From positions 7,116,501-7,180,500 of the forward strand of contig NC_134656.1 of the NCBI RefSeq assembly GCF_030463565.1: a stretch of DNA of 64,000 nucleotides, read 5' to 3'. This document shows, piece after piece, positions 14,190-27,700 of the stretch. The DNA comes from Pelecanus crispus. Taxonomy: Eukaryota; Chordata; Aves; Pelecaniformes; Pelecanidae. The notes beneath the pieces were generated by a model. The model did not search any database, was not told where the DNA came from, and was given only the letters and a program-made list of their open reading frames with translations. The position numbers and the translations under genes are program-made. Each line of letters opens with the position of its first letter. The stretch's first letter is position 1.

Positions 14190-17100
14190 TGATTCCTTAA
14201 AGAATGGAAACATGCAAACCAAATGAGCTATGAGTAGCTTAAATCTCAATGGGGAAGTAAATGGCTACAGCTTAAGAGATCCAACCAGCCCAGCACGCCC
14301 GCTGCTGACCACAATTCAAATGCAAGCAGATTCTGTTTCACCGGACTAAACAAGAGTGCTTGTTCAAATATTAGGAAAGCCAAGAAAAAGCGTTCTTGGA
14401 GAAACAAATCCTGCTGTGCTGCGTCAGCTCCGTGGACTAATCCGGGATTCTGTCCTAGGAGTCACCAGCACCAGATAACTCCGAGAAAGGTGCGAGATAC
14501 GGACACCTCATGTCGTCTCCAAACAGTAGGGATGTTAATACTTAAGGGAAACGTTTACAATAAATATGTAAGAACTAGGTAGTCTTAAGTGGACACCACG
14601 AAAGACTAGACTTCAACTTCGCAAGCTTGAACAGACAATGCAGTTTTGATGACTGAGTTTTCATCTTTGTTAGTGTAATTTATTGGTCTCGGTCAGATCC
14701 CAGCAGGGAAGAGGAGAGCCAGCTTCAAAGGACAGTCACGGGCTTACTAAAAATACATGTAGTCACATTAGGAATGCCATCTTCTCACAAGCAACACACA
14801 ACGCAAAGCCTGACTGGCAGCTGGTGCTTTTGGGCAGGCTGGGAGCTGGGCCATGGCACTCGCCGCACTGGCCGTGGAAGGGAATCGCTGGGGTGAGAAG
14901 AGCGTATGCAGGTCTTGTGGTTGGCCTGGCCAGTGCTAACAATCATTTCCATTCATAAGCATAAAAGAGTCAAGTATTCCCACCCCCCACCCCCCATTGC
15001 CATTTAAAAAGTATCTGACCTAATTATTACTATCCCTGTTGTGTAAATTCAGCACTTTGACAGTCTGAATAAATGTACATTAGCCTTAACATGAGTTAAA
15101 CAAGTTTAAACAATGAAGGAAGCTTTGCAAAGCTCCCTTGCTTTTTAACTTATTTGACACCACACTAAAGAGCCCATTTAGACTAAAGAGTTCAGCACAT
15201 TTTGGGACCCATTAAATACCCAGGTCGAGACTAGATATTCCCTTTTTCTTTTTTTAATTTGTCCTACCTAGTTGCTAAAGTCAGCATAATTGAGCAATAA
15301 GCTGCTTTGCATTTCTTTAGCTTTGTAGGCAGGTTGAAGAAAGCTACACCCATCCCATTCAATGCAGCCCTTTCAACGCTAATTCGGCAAACGGCAAACC
15401 CCACTTATCGCTGCGAACTGGATGCTAAGTGATTCCTCAGAATTACGTTTAATTAAAAAAGAGGAAACTCATGGCATAAAAATGTGACATTCATGACTGA
15501 GGAAAACTTACACTGTCAAATCGTTTCTATTTTAGGCCAACAATGTACCTCTTTCCAGAGTCAAGTCAACCTTTGACAGCCCACGGAAAAGCACGCCTTG
15601 TCTTCTGTTTACAAATTACACTGTACCCTGATACGGACATCTTCCATCCTCCAAACGTAGTAATGAAGTCTTAAGACATCCTCATACAGTGGGGCAATAG
15701 CTTACACGGGAGAGAAGGGAGTGAAAGATTGGACACCCATCCAAGATCACAGAAGGAAGAAGGAAACTCCTTCTGACCAGTAACATGGGAAGGAAAGAGA
15801 CCGAACATCTTGATGTTCTCCACTGTGGACACAAGCCTGCCCTTTAAAAACTGCCACACACGGAGCAAAATAAGGAATCCATACAGTGGCAAACGACAAG
15901 CCTATCCTGACTCAAACTGCTGTCAAATTCAGGACGTGGCCTGGAAAATGGAGAAAGTCCAGCTGGGTGAGGCAGCCTGTCCGGCTGCGTAACAAAGGCA
16001 AATCGGCCCCAAAGAGCAAACAGGGCTGCAAAACCAGAGCGTCCATCACCCCGATCATTCCCTATTCCCTGCTCTCCTGATCAGCATCAAGCAAAGCACT
16101 GCCCGATTTCTGTTGGCAGCAGAAATGAAGGAGGCAAATGAGAAGGAACAAGGGAAAAAGTGGGTGAAAAAAAGTAGCGGTGCAGTCTGACAGATGAATG
16201 CTTCTACAAGGGGAAGGGGTTGTTTTTCACCAACTCACTCCTTAACTTTTGAGAAAACCTCTTAGAGATGTCACAAACACTACACAAAGGTTGAGTTCTG
16301 CTGGACATGTTACAAAGAGCTGGTAGGGCAATATTTTAAAAAGAAAATTTCATTTTATTCAATGTCATACTACAATTGGTTCTTCCCCCAAAAAGATCTG
16401 TGGTCAATTTGCAAATTGAATTCTGTCACTGACCTGTAAGAGATATTTTAATCCACACGAAGTTAAATGCTTGACAAAACCACAGCTATGAAATGGTTAG
16501 CAGTACCTCCACAGTAACCGGGCAGTTGGATGGATATTTAGATTAAAATCCTGGCTTACAGGCAGAATTCCCATCAATTGCAGATGGATTAGGATTCCAT
16601 CCCTCTTGCTCATTCTGAAGGTGGGTAAAGTTTAAAAATGCAGAAAAAACCCAACTCAATTATAATTTCTAGCTGTCAGGAAGGAATTATATCAGTTCCA
16701 TCTTACAGAAGGAAATCTGTGCTGTCTAGCAGTAATCAGTTCCATATTTGTGAAGCCCTCCAACAAAACACTTTTTGTCTATGATTTGTATTCATCTTAG
16801 GACATACTGATTTCAGACCCTTTGTGGATTGTAATGTATAAACAGCCCTTTTATTTTTAAATGCAACTAAAAACTATTTGGCAGGGCCACCGCGGTTCTG
16901 AATCTTGAGCAAAATATACCAACTGCAACTGGCGGCTAGGCTGCAAAGCAAGCAAGACAGAACACTCAAAGACAATTGTGTTCGTTCACTTTAGCTAAGA
17001 ATAGGACATTAATAAGAAATATTTTAATCTAACGAGCATCATGTTTTAAGGGAACTTTAAGCTTTTTTTGGTCAATTTGACAGGCATGTGATGATCTCAT

Positions 17101-20100
17101 GGCATGGAAGTTGGAGACCGAAGCAGAGAGGTTCCGAGATTCCAAGATTCCAATAAAATCTCCCAACCATCTTAGCAAACCACATGCATTTTCTCACTGT
17201 ACGCCTCTCAAGCTTTATTCCCATTAGAGAGAAGATAGTTCTACGATTACTTCTAAAAAAAACAGTCATGGGAAATAAAATTTAACATATCCTTACAGAA
17301 TTAACTCTGTCCCTTGAAGCTTACCAGTCACTAACTACAGTTTTATCAGAAGGGTGTCACTAAATTCTGTCCTTCCAGAACAGATACTACCTGTTCCTCC
17401 TCTTCAACTCTGCCTTCCTGATGGCTGTTGGGGGTACTGCTTTTTGTCTGAAGGACTTTAGTCTAATTTTCTAGAGATTCAGGGCTACTACACCCTCACT
17501 TGTATCCGCGACATTATAAACCAACATTTAATTTCAGCTAAGATTCACAGAAACAAAAAAGCCTTGAAGACATGCTGTTCTTAGAGGTCTTGCGGAAAAA
17601 GATGGCTGGAGAGACCAGACCTGCAACAGCAATGCCCTCACAGAGGGACAGGCTGCAGAGCTCGGCCGCTACCTGCCAGCAGGCTGATCAGCACCCACCT
17701 CCAGCCTAACTGCTAGTAGAAACACAAGGGAAGGAGCCGATGGCACCAGCAATACGGTGAGGTCAGGAGATGCGCAAAGAATGGAGGTACTAGAGGTTAG
17801 GGAGTGAAGGAGGAACGTCATATTTTACTGTGGTGCGCAGGAACCAGGAAAGAGCAATCCACGCAAACCCACCTTTGTCAGCTCCAGGACGTTAGGCATG
17901 CAAGGTTCGAGGTGTGCAAGGTTCGCTGTCCTCCACAAAGACAAAAAGCCACCGCGTCAGCACCTCCAGTTGTCTTTGCGGGTCAGCGCACGGCGCAGGC
18001 GAGCACAAGTCGGTTTATCAGCCGCAGTAGGGCATCATGGCTGCTCCACAGCGTCTGAGGCTACGGGCAGCCTCACCAGGCCACATGCTGTTACGAATCG
18101 TCGGGGGCGAGGCGAAAAGGTAGTTTGTGGATATCCTGCGAAACGGCATGGAATATCACATCCGATTTGGTACGACTAGGGAGCTAAACTGCAGCACTGA
18201 ATACTGACACCAGGCTGATCTCCGCTGAGTCAGAGTGTGAACGCCCCCAGGTTTTCAGTTTCAGAAGTACCAATATCGAAAGGACGGAATGCTCTGCAAG
18301 TGGGCAGAAAGACAGACGGTTCACAGGACTGTAAATCAGGATACAGAGCTTTACGGTCCCTTTTCACTAGTGCATATCTGGGCCAGGTTTCACAACCAAG
18401 ATTTGATTATTGGGCTATGTGAAGGAAGTCATCGAATTTCAGTCCAGTTCCCAGTGGGCAGGTTCCACATTAAAAAAAAAAAATCCCCCTATTATACAAC
18501 TGATACTAATTGGATCCTTTTTAAGCTCTTCAGAAGAGAGGCCAAGGCTTGAACATCACGGAAACAGAACTAACTGTTCCGTGAACTCCCCAGAACAGAG
18601 ACACATGGATGCAATGCTGTGGGACACTTACGTGGCATCTCAAAAAATACAGGTTTCAGATTCTAAGACTTCTGCAGTCTTCAACTTTCACCAACATTCA
18701 AATTCACCTACGTTAAAAGAAAATTAAATTGCCCTCCCCCACAAAAAGCAAGCCACAACAAAGCAAACATCCTCCAGCAAACTATTCGCTTGAATCTATT
18801 AAAACTTGCCAAGTCAACGTTCCAGTCTCAACAGCCTAACCCAGCCTGCCAACAACAGAAGTGTCAGTTTTTGTTCCTCTATTTTACATTAACAAAAGTC
18901 AATTGTGGCAATGAATTGCATCACATGCCAACAATATATCAGATTCCTTCACAGCTGTTTTTTGTAAAGGGAAGGAAAAGACCTCATCAGTCACTGACAA
19001 CAGTTCTATAAACCATACACATTTTCAGAACTCCATCCACAAAGTCAGGATGGTAAACTACCACACAAAATCCTAAAAAAGTGGCATAGCACGAACTATC
19101 AATTCCAGATAATAAACCCAAGTGTATATGAAGAATCGGTACCTTAACTGAATCACAGCAGTCATGAACTTATTTTAATAGATGAGCAGGTCAGATTGAA
19201 AAGAGAAGGCACTGTTACGCCCCAGTGAGCAGGAAAGCTTGTTACCAAGTCGGCAGGCTGGACTTTGCCTAACATATTATCAAGAAAGGGAAGCAAAACT
19301 GCGTATTATGTTTTCTTGTATTCTTTAGCAAAGTAATAGCTAAATCAAGAGCATTAAGTTAATTCCCCTTAGGATTTATAACCAATTTAAATACAAGAAA
19401 AATGCACTCCTATAAAACACTAATAGGACTTTAACATGTACTGTCAAAACAGAATTAGACTGCAAATAAAGGGCCTACTACACTATATCTTTTAGTGCAG
19501 TAATTTCATTATCTGTAACTAACAAATAATAAAGGATAATAATGAAGAGGAAAAGAATACAGAACACGGAGAACAAAGCTGATTACTACACATGCATACA
19601 AAATGTGGCTGAGTACTTCCTGGAAGCTCAAGTAAACCTCAAACTGTTTGATGTGATGTATATATGCATTCACATCTTTGGAAAACAAAAATGCTTACCA
19701 CCATATAAATTCTACAACAAGCCAATTTTTAATTATACCTATCAAAATAATAATAAAATCCTAGCAGTTTCATTCAACAGGCTTGAATCATGGAGACCAC
19801 CTACGCAAATATAAACACAGCATTTGAATCTCCAATTAACTATTGCCAATTATAAATGGGGACACTTTTAAAAATAAGTTATGAGGATAATTAATCATTT
19901 TCGCACATAAAGGTAACAATGTAACATCACGCAGTGGTTTTAAAAGCCTCCTACTTTCTGCATTTCTATTCTGGTTAGTTCGTGCCAAGATTATAAAAGC
20001 ATATTTTAATTTTAAAAGAGGAAGAGAGGAAGGTGAAAAGCTTCCATCCCTCCCTCTGGTCATTTCATGTAGGTATTATTGGATTCAAATATTCAGCCAC

Positions 20101-20255
20101 TAAATCATTGCTATGGAACATTAACATTTTAAAAGGATTCCCATGCTTGGAGAAAAGCTAAGAATAACAGGGCCAAAGGAAAGCCCATAAAAAGTTATTC
20201 TGTTCTAACACTGCCAAAATAAGCACTTGTATATCTGTTCAACTGAACACGGTGT
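14190..20255. other. Non-coding region between CpG island and RTF2 3' end
   Basis: No convincing coding exon is present. If the island at 12.9-14.2 kb is the GCNT7 promoter, this is the first part of the long GCNT7 5' intron. The stretch around 15.0-15.35 kb is A+T-rich with homeodomain-like cores and no low-complexity repeats. A CpG-rich patch is listed separately at 17.85-18.31 kb. Confidence 0.5.
17850..18310. promoter_or_regulatory. CpG-rich patch of unknown function
   Basis: CpG dinucleotides are unusually frequent here compared with the flanking A+T-rich DNA, although the patch is much weaker than the two CpG islands. It contains a direct repeat of GCAAGGTTCG at 17900-17909 and 17916-17925 and an exact AP-1/MARE core TGAGTCA at 18226-18232. 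It could be an alternative GCNT7 promoter, an enhancer or a non-coding exon. Nothing in the sequence decides between these. Confidence 0.3.
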
Positions 20256-20279
20256 TATGGTCATATGACAAGAGCAAGT

Positions 20280-20285
20280 TTTATT
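20280..20285 (-). terminator. RTF2: Candidate RTF2 poly(A) signal
   Basis: On the minus strand this reads AATAAA, and it is the first exact hexamer I find downstream of the RTF2 stop codon. It would give a 3' UTR of about 1.3 kb. Weaker ATTAAA variants lie further downstream, so alternative ends are possible. Confidence 0.45.
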
Positions 20286-21557
20286 TAAATCAATGTCACA
20301 GGGATAAAAAGCATAAATATAAAAGCAAAACTGAGTGACATTCTATGCTTAACAACTTTCTGTAACAAGTAGTTAACAGTCAAATAGTTATTTGCTGTTA
20401 AGAATTTTATGTCAGAAAAGACAACGATGTGTACTACAGATGTTGTGAAAGCAGCACATTTCAGTTGCCTGCAATGTGAAAGAGAAATGTTCTCAGAAGC
20501 TCACTCCAGCCTTGCAGGGTTCCCTCCATCAGCCACCAAGGAGTTTGACTCCCATGCCACTGGTGCCCAATTGTTTCTCCCTAAAAAGCCAGCTAAGATC
20601 TGCCTGCTCCTACTCTGTCACCACCCGTTTTTCTCTCATCCTGTGCAAATGCTCGTATTTTCATGTAAGCTGTTGAACTCAAAATGGCAAATTGCTCCTC
20701 AGAGATGTACACAGAGCCTTACTGTTTCAGCAGAAAAGGGAACTCGTACTTTTTGTTCCACTGTATTCTGATCCTCTGACAAAAGAAAGCAAGCTCAGAC
20801 CTGATACTTCTAACATTAAAACACACACCCACAAAGCAAACCCCCAAAACCTTTTTGGGAAAAAAACCAGTCTTACTATTACAGGCTCATCTTTATAGAT
20901 AATGATTTACAAGTGAATACTCTGTTACTACAAACAGGCTACAACAATATGTACAAGAAGAACGTTGTAGAAACGTTTTCATGATTATGCTTTCGTATAT
21001 TCAATCAAAAGGTAAAAAGTAAATTACTTGAAAATACCTACAGAACCTTTAAGAAACATACTAGTTCTACGGAGGGTCCAGTCAGCTAGTACAAAAGAAA
21101 TGCATTATTGCTCTTTTTACTGTCAGAAAGTTTCAGAAAGTTTGAATTCCTGTACTAATATGTTGAAAACTATAATTACAGTTGTGGCAAGTATCAGTAG
21201 AAGAGGACAGCAGGCAGATCCTTCCACCCTCACTCCTACTACTGAGGACACTAGCTAGTGTGACTAAGAACGACAGCATCCAACTGGGAGAAGAAAAGAA
21301 AAATCTTTGTGCAAATAATCCATCATTTTAGAATGAGTTCTGCTGATACGACATGGATTCTCGTGATCTGTTTCTTACTTAACAGAAGTTGCAACTAACA
21401 CAAGTTCATTAGTTATTCACAGGTTTATAAACAACTTACAAACTGAGTAATTCCAGATAACATCAGATTACAGCAAAAGTTCTGTATCAGAGTTGTACAG
21501 AAAAAGCCTTAGGGAAGGAAAGCAGTAATGAATGTTACAATCAGGCTCATCATTGTT

Positions 21558-21742
21558 TCAGAAATAGTATGCTGTGTGAGTAATCCAATTGGAACACTCT
21601 TCCTTTGAACGTTTTGCTGAGCTGTGTGATGTAAAAATAGATTTGTATGCCTCAGATTTCTCTTCGCTGTCTGCAATGGATCTCTTCGTAGTAGTAGAAG
21701 AAGCCTTATTGACTTTTCCTGGTATAAATGAATTTCCATTAT
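21558..21742 (-). CDS. RTF2: RTF2 coding exon 9 (last)
   Basis: Two bases complete Asp247, then residues 248-307 and TGA. It contains [19 protein letters not shown] and the C-terminus THTAYYF, both matching the human C-terminus closely. Acceptor TTTCTCTATCAG. Confidence 0.95.
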
Positions 21743-24700
21743 CTGATAGAGAAAAAGGAATAGAATGAAGCATCCATAACAGATTACAGTTGATAAAAGC
21801 ATATTTAAATAAAGATGGAAAAAAGTATTTAAAAAATAACGTGTACAGAGATGAAGTATATACATTTTTTCAGGGCTATTGCAAATATATCCCATAATTG
21901 TACTCAACAGCAAACATGTTCCTAACGGCAAACATGTTCCTAGCTTTTAGAATTTATGCTCAAAACGCATTTAGAAATCTTGGTGAGAGAGGAATTCTTT
22001 CCTACTTGTGTAAATCCCTTGCACTATAATTCAGTATTGACAACATTTATTTCTCTGAGTGAAAAATGGCTCTGAAGTCTGGTCTTAAGAAAGAAACATA
22101 AAAGAATTCTACCACCCTGAAGTATTGTTTAGAAATTAGCTATCAAATGACCAAAGCTAAACTTGTGACATACTGTCCCCAGGGAATCTATCTCCTCCCT
22201 TTATTCTTTGCAAAGTCATTTATGACCAATAACAATGGTCTGCACCACTTTATATTTGGGATAGGAAAATGCCCATCCCTCTGTTTCTGATACCATCTCT
22301 CTCAGTGTATTGTATCTACTGCCACATACCCCGCCCTCTCTTTCTTAACAGCTGCTTAGTCTTCTCCAAAGTTGAAGGACAGTACTTTAAAAAGCATGTG
22401 CCAAGTCTCTTGTGCAAAGCAATGACTACATGGAAGTCTACAAAAACTCTACATGCGTAGGTTAACTTAGGCATAATGGCATGTAAATAGCTAATAGGGA
22501 CCCTGTCTGAAAATGCGCTTAACTGATTTCTGCATGTAGTCATAGGAATTACACGTGCAATCCTAAATCATCATAGATCAGAACCTTTTTATATTTGGAG
22601 AATGCTGCTTTTAATGCCACCAATAGTTGTCTGGAAAGAATTACCAAACACTGGATTTGAAAGAATGAATATGTATGCTGCAAGTCCAGAAACCTTAGGG
22701 TGCCATGTTCACAAATTAATTCCTATGCTACTGGCATTCCTCGGTCCATGGATTTTCCTTTGTTTCCTCTCTCTCCTCTTAATCTCTTGCCTGTCAATAT
22801 GACTGCTGCCAGAAACATAAACCAATGACCTGAGATTTCAAAAGGCGTATTTTTTCTTTTACACTCTTAGAAAAGAAAAAATACATAAAACATTATTAGA
22901 ACTACTAGGTTCCTAAACATCCAAGAGCAATTATAATGATCTGGAATGAAGTATTTTTAAAAGTTTATCCTTTATAAAAACAGACAGTAGGGGGCAGGTA
23001 AGGCATTTCTGATGGAAATTCTCCCAGCTTCTCACATAGTTTATCTACAGTTCATCATTTAACTATTCTCAGATTCTTCAAACAAATTATATTGACTTCT
23101 TCTGTGGCTGTAATGTACACGATCGAATCCTTCACACAGAAACCTCAGACTGACTTTAAAAGCGTACCCATTCTTATAGTTCTGTATGAAAACATCAGTA
23201 TGAATTGGAGACATTAAATAACATCATATAGATTACATAAAGAGAGGGCACCATCCTTTGGACTAAAGGACTGCCAAGTTTACTCATAGCTGCATGACTA
23301 CTGTAGGTACATCGGTACATCCTGAAGTTATAATCCGCTGCTCCCAGTGACACACAGCAAATTAGCAGCTAAAATGGAGGACTAAAAGTCAAGTTGTCAG
23401 CTTGGGACATTTTAATACACTTCATTGAAATAAACTGCCATAACAGATTTTTTTGACCACTTGTACTTCAGGAAAACAACTAATTCTCCTCACACTACCT
23501 CCTAGCCAATAAAACAGATAGACCAAACCCTCGACTATATCACTGTGTGAATAAGAATCTCTAATCTCATTCATTCAAGTTAGTTCCCACCAACTTAAAG
23601 CACAGCAATATTGGAATGCCATAAACAAGCAAATCTGGCTTGCTTCTCAGTGAAAAAAAAAATGCAATATGGTGAAAAGTGTTTATTATTTTTATTAGTT
23701 ACCTGCATCACTACAGCACTTGCCAGTCACAAGCGTGAGCAGTGGCCCTGCTGTTTTAGGTATTTTGTGAAAGTATAACAAGAAGTCAGTGCCTACTCTA
23801 TGGACTATTTACTCAAATTATAGGATGATGGACAGCACATGGGACAAAGGCAAACTGGGCAGAATAAGGAAAAATGGATAAACAGAAGCCCTTGCACACT
23901 TTCTGCAGAGTCAGTTTTGTAGATTTTTGCAGATCTTAAAACAGAGCTGTTTTAAGAAAAAGTTAAATTGACTACAATTTCTATTGAACAAGGAGCTTTG
24001 TGCGTGTTCATACGGCAGCCTCCTATTCCAGCTTGGAAAGGCAGCCTTCTAGGACAGACTTTTGAAAGAGGGGGTTCTTTGAGAAAATGAGCCACGACAT
24101 TATGGCTCCCTTTGTCCTGGTTTCAGCTGGGATAGAGTTAATTTTCTTCCCAGTAGCTGGTATAGTGCTGTGTTTTGGATTTAGTATGAGAATAATGTTG
24201 ATAGCAACAACTAAAACATCGGTGTGTTAAATAGTGTTTATACTAGTCAAGAACTTTCCAGCTTCCCATGCTCTGCCAGGTGCACAAGAAGCTAGGAGGG
24301 AGCACAGCCAGGACAGGTGACCCAACCTGGCCAAAGGGCCATTCCATACCATATGGCGTCATGCTCAGTACATAAAGTGGGGGGAGTTGGCCGGGGGGGC
24401 AGCAATCGCTGCTGGGGACTGGCTTGGCGTCGGTCAGCGGGTGGTGAGCAATTGCACTGTGCATCACTTGTTTTGTATATTCTTTTATCATTATTATTTT
24501 CTCTTCCTCTACTGTCCTATTAAACTGCCTTTATCTCAACCCACAGGTTTTACTTTTTTTTTTCTGATTCTCTCCCCCATCCCACCGGGGGTGGGAAGGG
24601 TGAGTCAGCGGCTGTGTGGTGCTTAGTTGCCGACTGGGGTTGAACCATGACACCCCTGAAGACAGGATTTTTATTACTGAGAATTTTATTACTGAGAAAG

Positions 24701-27700
24701 ATAAAAAAAAAAGGAAGTGAGAGAGTAGCTTCTGAAAGCTATGGTACAAAATAGCCAGAGAAGGATCCCCCCTACAATATTTTTTAAAGCAGAACTATTT
24801 GTTGATATTTTTCACATTTAGGTTAAAGAATAAACACCAACCTGAACTTTTGGTGAAGATAATCTGCCTCTTTTCCCCAGAACTGGAATTGATACAAGCC
24901 TTTCCATTCTTAGTCTTTGACGGACCTGGAGAATCTATGAAAGAAAAAAAAAAAGAAATAATGAATCTGCTTCATGACTCAGAAGGCTATACATAATTTG
25001 AGGCTGTGACATTACCTTCAGCGGTATCTTGCTGAGAAGCTGATTCTGCTGACTTACATTTCTTTGATTTCTGAAACAACACAAGCAGAAATCTGGTAAC
25101 GTACTGAAAGGATATACAATTCCTAACTTGTATTTGATAGACACACAATTCCATTTAGTAGGTTTTTATGTCTTACACAATGGAACTCTTTCTTTCACAA
25201 TACCGCTCCGTACTTTTGCTATTATTTCTATATGGAAAAATAATAACCTTGACAACCTTGAAGGCACCTTAAAGAAGACCGCGCAGGCCAAAACTAAACT
25301 GTCTGGATATGGTATTTTGGTTTGTGTACTTTGCAGGCGGTGTGTGTGTGTTACCATCATTAAGGTAATCTGATACTCTGAACCTACATGGCAGGACAGT
25401 AAATTGCACAACATTAAACAGGACACAGTTAACTGTAATTGATAAAGACGTTTTTCAATAAAAAATTCAGAATAATCCTGCATCTCATATCCACTTAATT
25501 TTATTTAGTTAATAAAAAATCCCTCCTGGGTAACTTTCAATAACTGGGCCCTTTATTGCAGGATTGTTTTGGAAGAAAAGATGCAAATAGTTAATCTAAA
25601 TTTTTTAAAAGCATCTGTGGACCAGATTTTCCAAGTTAATTTATGTTTGTCCAGATTAAAAACCACAAAAAACCAAACAACTGCAGCAAGAATCCCATTA
25701 CTGGCTATGATTATATAAATGCCAAGCTGAAAAAGGAAGATGTATTAGAAGACTCATTGGTGTTATTATCACAAAAGGTGATTCTGTATACATTCAGAAT
25801 GGTGTATGCATTTCAAGCAAGCTACACAAACTCAAAGAAAATAAATATACTTAAATGTGTCATAAAAATTAGGAGAACCCATGCTGTCAAGCATATGATT
25901 AACACTTGAGGAAAAAAATGCCATAGCACGTGTTGCTGCAAAGCTTAGCCAGAAGGTGGTGGCAGAGGGTTACTAGTCTAAAACTCGGCTCTCCTGGTGT
26001 CCTTCAGTGTACAGGAAAAACCTCTTTCCAAGGTGCTTCCACCTTTGTTGTTACGGGTGGATTTACAAAGAAAAGTTACCTCCCAGCATCTGGCCTCTGA
26101 ATTATGAGATGTTTGTAAATATACGTATGCATATATATTATACATAAGGAATACATATTATACATATTTCATCATGGGCACATATGACGTAGTTGAGCTT
26201 GAATTTTTTTTTATACTAGTGCTAGCTGCATCTTCCTTATGTTTTGTCTCATGGGTATAAAGAAAAGGAGTTTGTGCTTCCTGCTCCAAATACAGTAGGT
26301 CCACTTAGACTGCTTCCCTAGCTGAAAGAAGGAACTGAAGAAGAGGTTTGAACAGCAGTGCCAACAAACCCCAAACTAGAAACTGTTTTCTGACACTGGG
26401 ACTGGAGCTCACAGATCTCAGATTAGAGCGAATGGTGCCAGTGACAGCAGAGAAGGCTGGCTCTAGCTGCAAAAAGATCAGCTGGTGCAGCAAAGCAAGG
26501 TTGTATTGCAAAAAAACCATCAGAACTTGAGGATGAAATGCAAGAGGCCTGCTGAGAGATTTGCGAGTACTGTACCTGCCTGTAACATCACTCTCCACTA
26601 AACAAACAAAAAATATTTGCATATTCATCTAAGGCATACAAAGCCCAAAGACCAAAGCATGACTTCACTTCCTTTCATCTGCCACCACAAGTGACTGTGC
26701 TGACACCAAAAGAGACAGAAGTCCTCAGCACACTTACGTACTTCTTCATTGTGGAGAAACTGGGGACAGCACCAGCTTTCAGACTATTCCAAATTATTTG
26801 AACAAAAGCTATAGGTGCTTTGTTAGGGACACCTTCCTAATGAAAACTGAGTGCAAACGACCACTATTTTTGGGGTTGTTTACTCATCTACTGAGATCCG
26901 CAATGTTCTATCATCAAATTATCTTTAAAATTCTTTCAAACATTTAATTACAAAGTAATTACAAAGTAATTACAAAGTATCGGAAGAGACAGCATAAGAT
27001 TTACAGTATTGCTCTTATGCCAGAAGCTACAGGACACTAAGTGCAGAGGCTACGAACAGAAAGGAAACAGAACAGTAGGATTTCTATGGGTAACCATCCT
27101 TTTCTTTTATTGCCCAGACCCAGTGATGCTGTATTGGTGCAGATGAATAAAGACCCTACAATGAGGAGGAATCACATGCTCGCTGGTAAGTTAACTAGTA
27201 TTTGTTTCAAAGCAATCTACGAAAACATTTGTGCGCCATCTAATCCTACAGGCAGACAAAATCAGGTGCAGTAATGGGGATGAGATGGTCGACCTCCATC
27301 TAAAGTCTCAGTTGCCGAAAATGTCAATGATGATTCACACCCTCGAGATTTCAACTAAATTTAACTGCACTCTGGACTGAGTCAACACGAAAGTTTTTGC
27401 TTGCTTTGTCATCCTCCAGAGCAGCAATGCCAGTTCAGAGAAAAATAGCAATGCTGAAAAAAGTCCCATGTGCAGAACTGTCACTTGACAGTACAGCACC
27501 ACAGAACAACTACTACTTCATAGAGTAGTAGTATACAGTAGAATACACAGTAGAGCTGCAACGACTTTATTTTCATGGCATTTTGCCTGGTCAGATTAAA
27601 AAAAAAAAAAAAAAAAAAAAGAAATGCAAAAGACCTCCAACAGTATTGTGGGAATTAGCATCGCCAGTAATCACTCAGGACTGTAAGAACTGCAGAACAT

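Noticed and set aside
27500-27620. Poly(A) run considered as a processed pseudogene tail
   Set aside because: The preceding DNA resembles no gene and no target-site duplication is visible.
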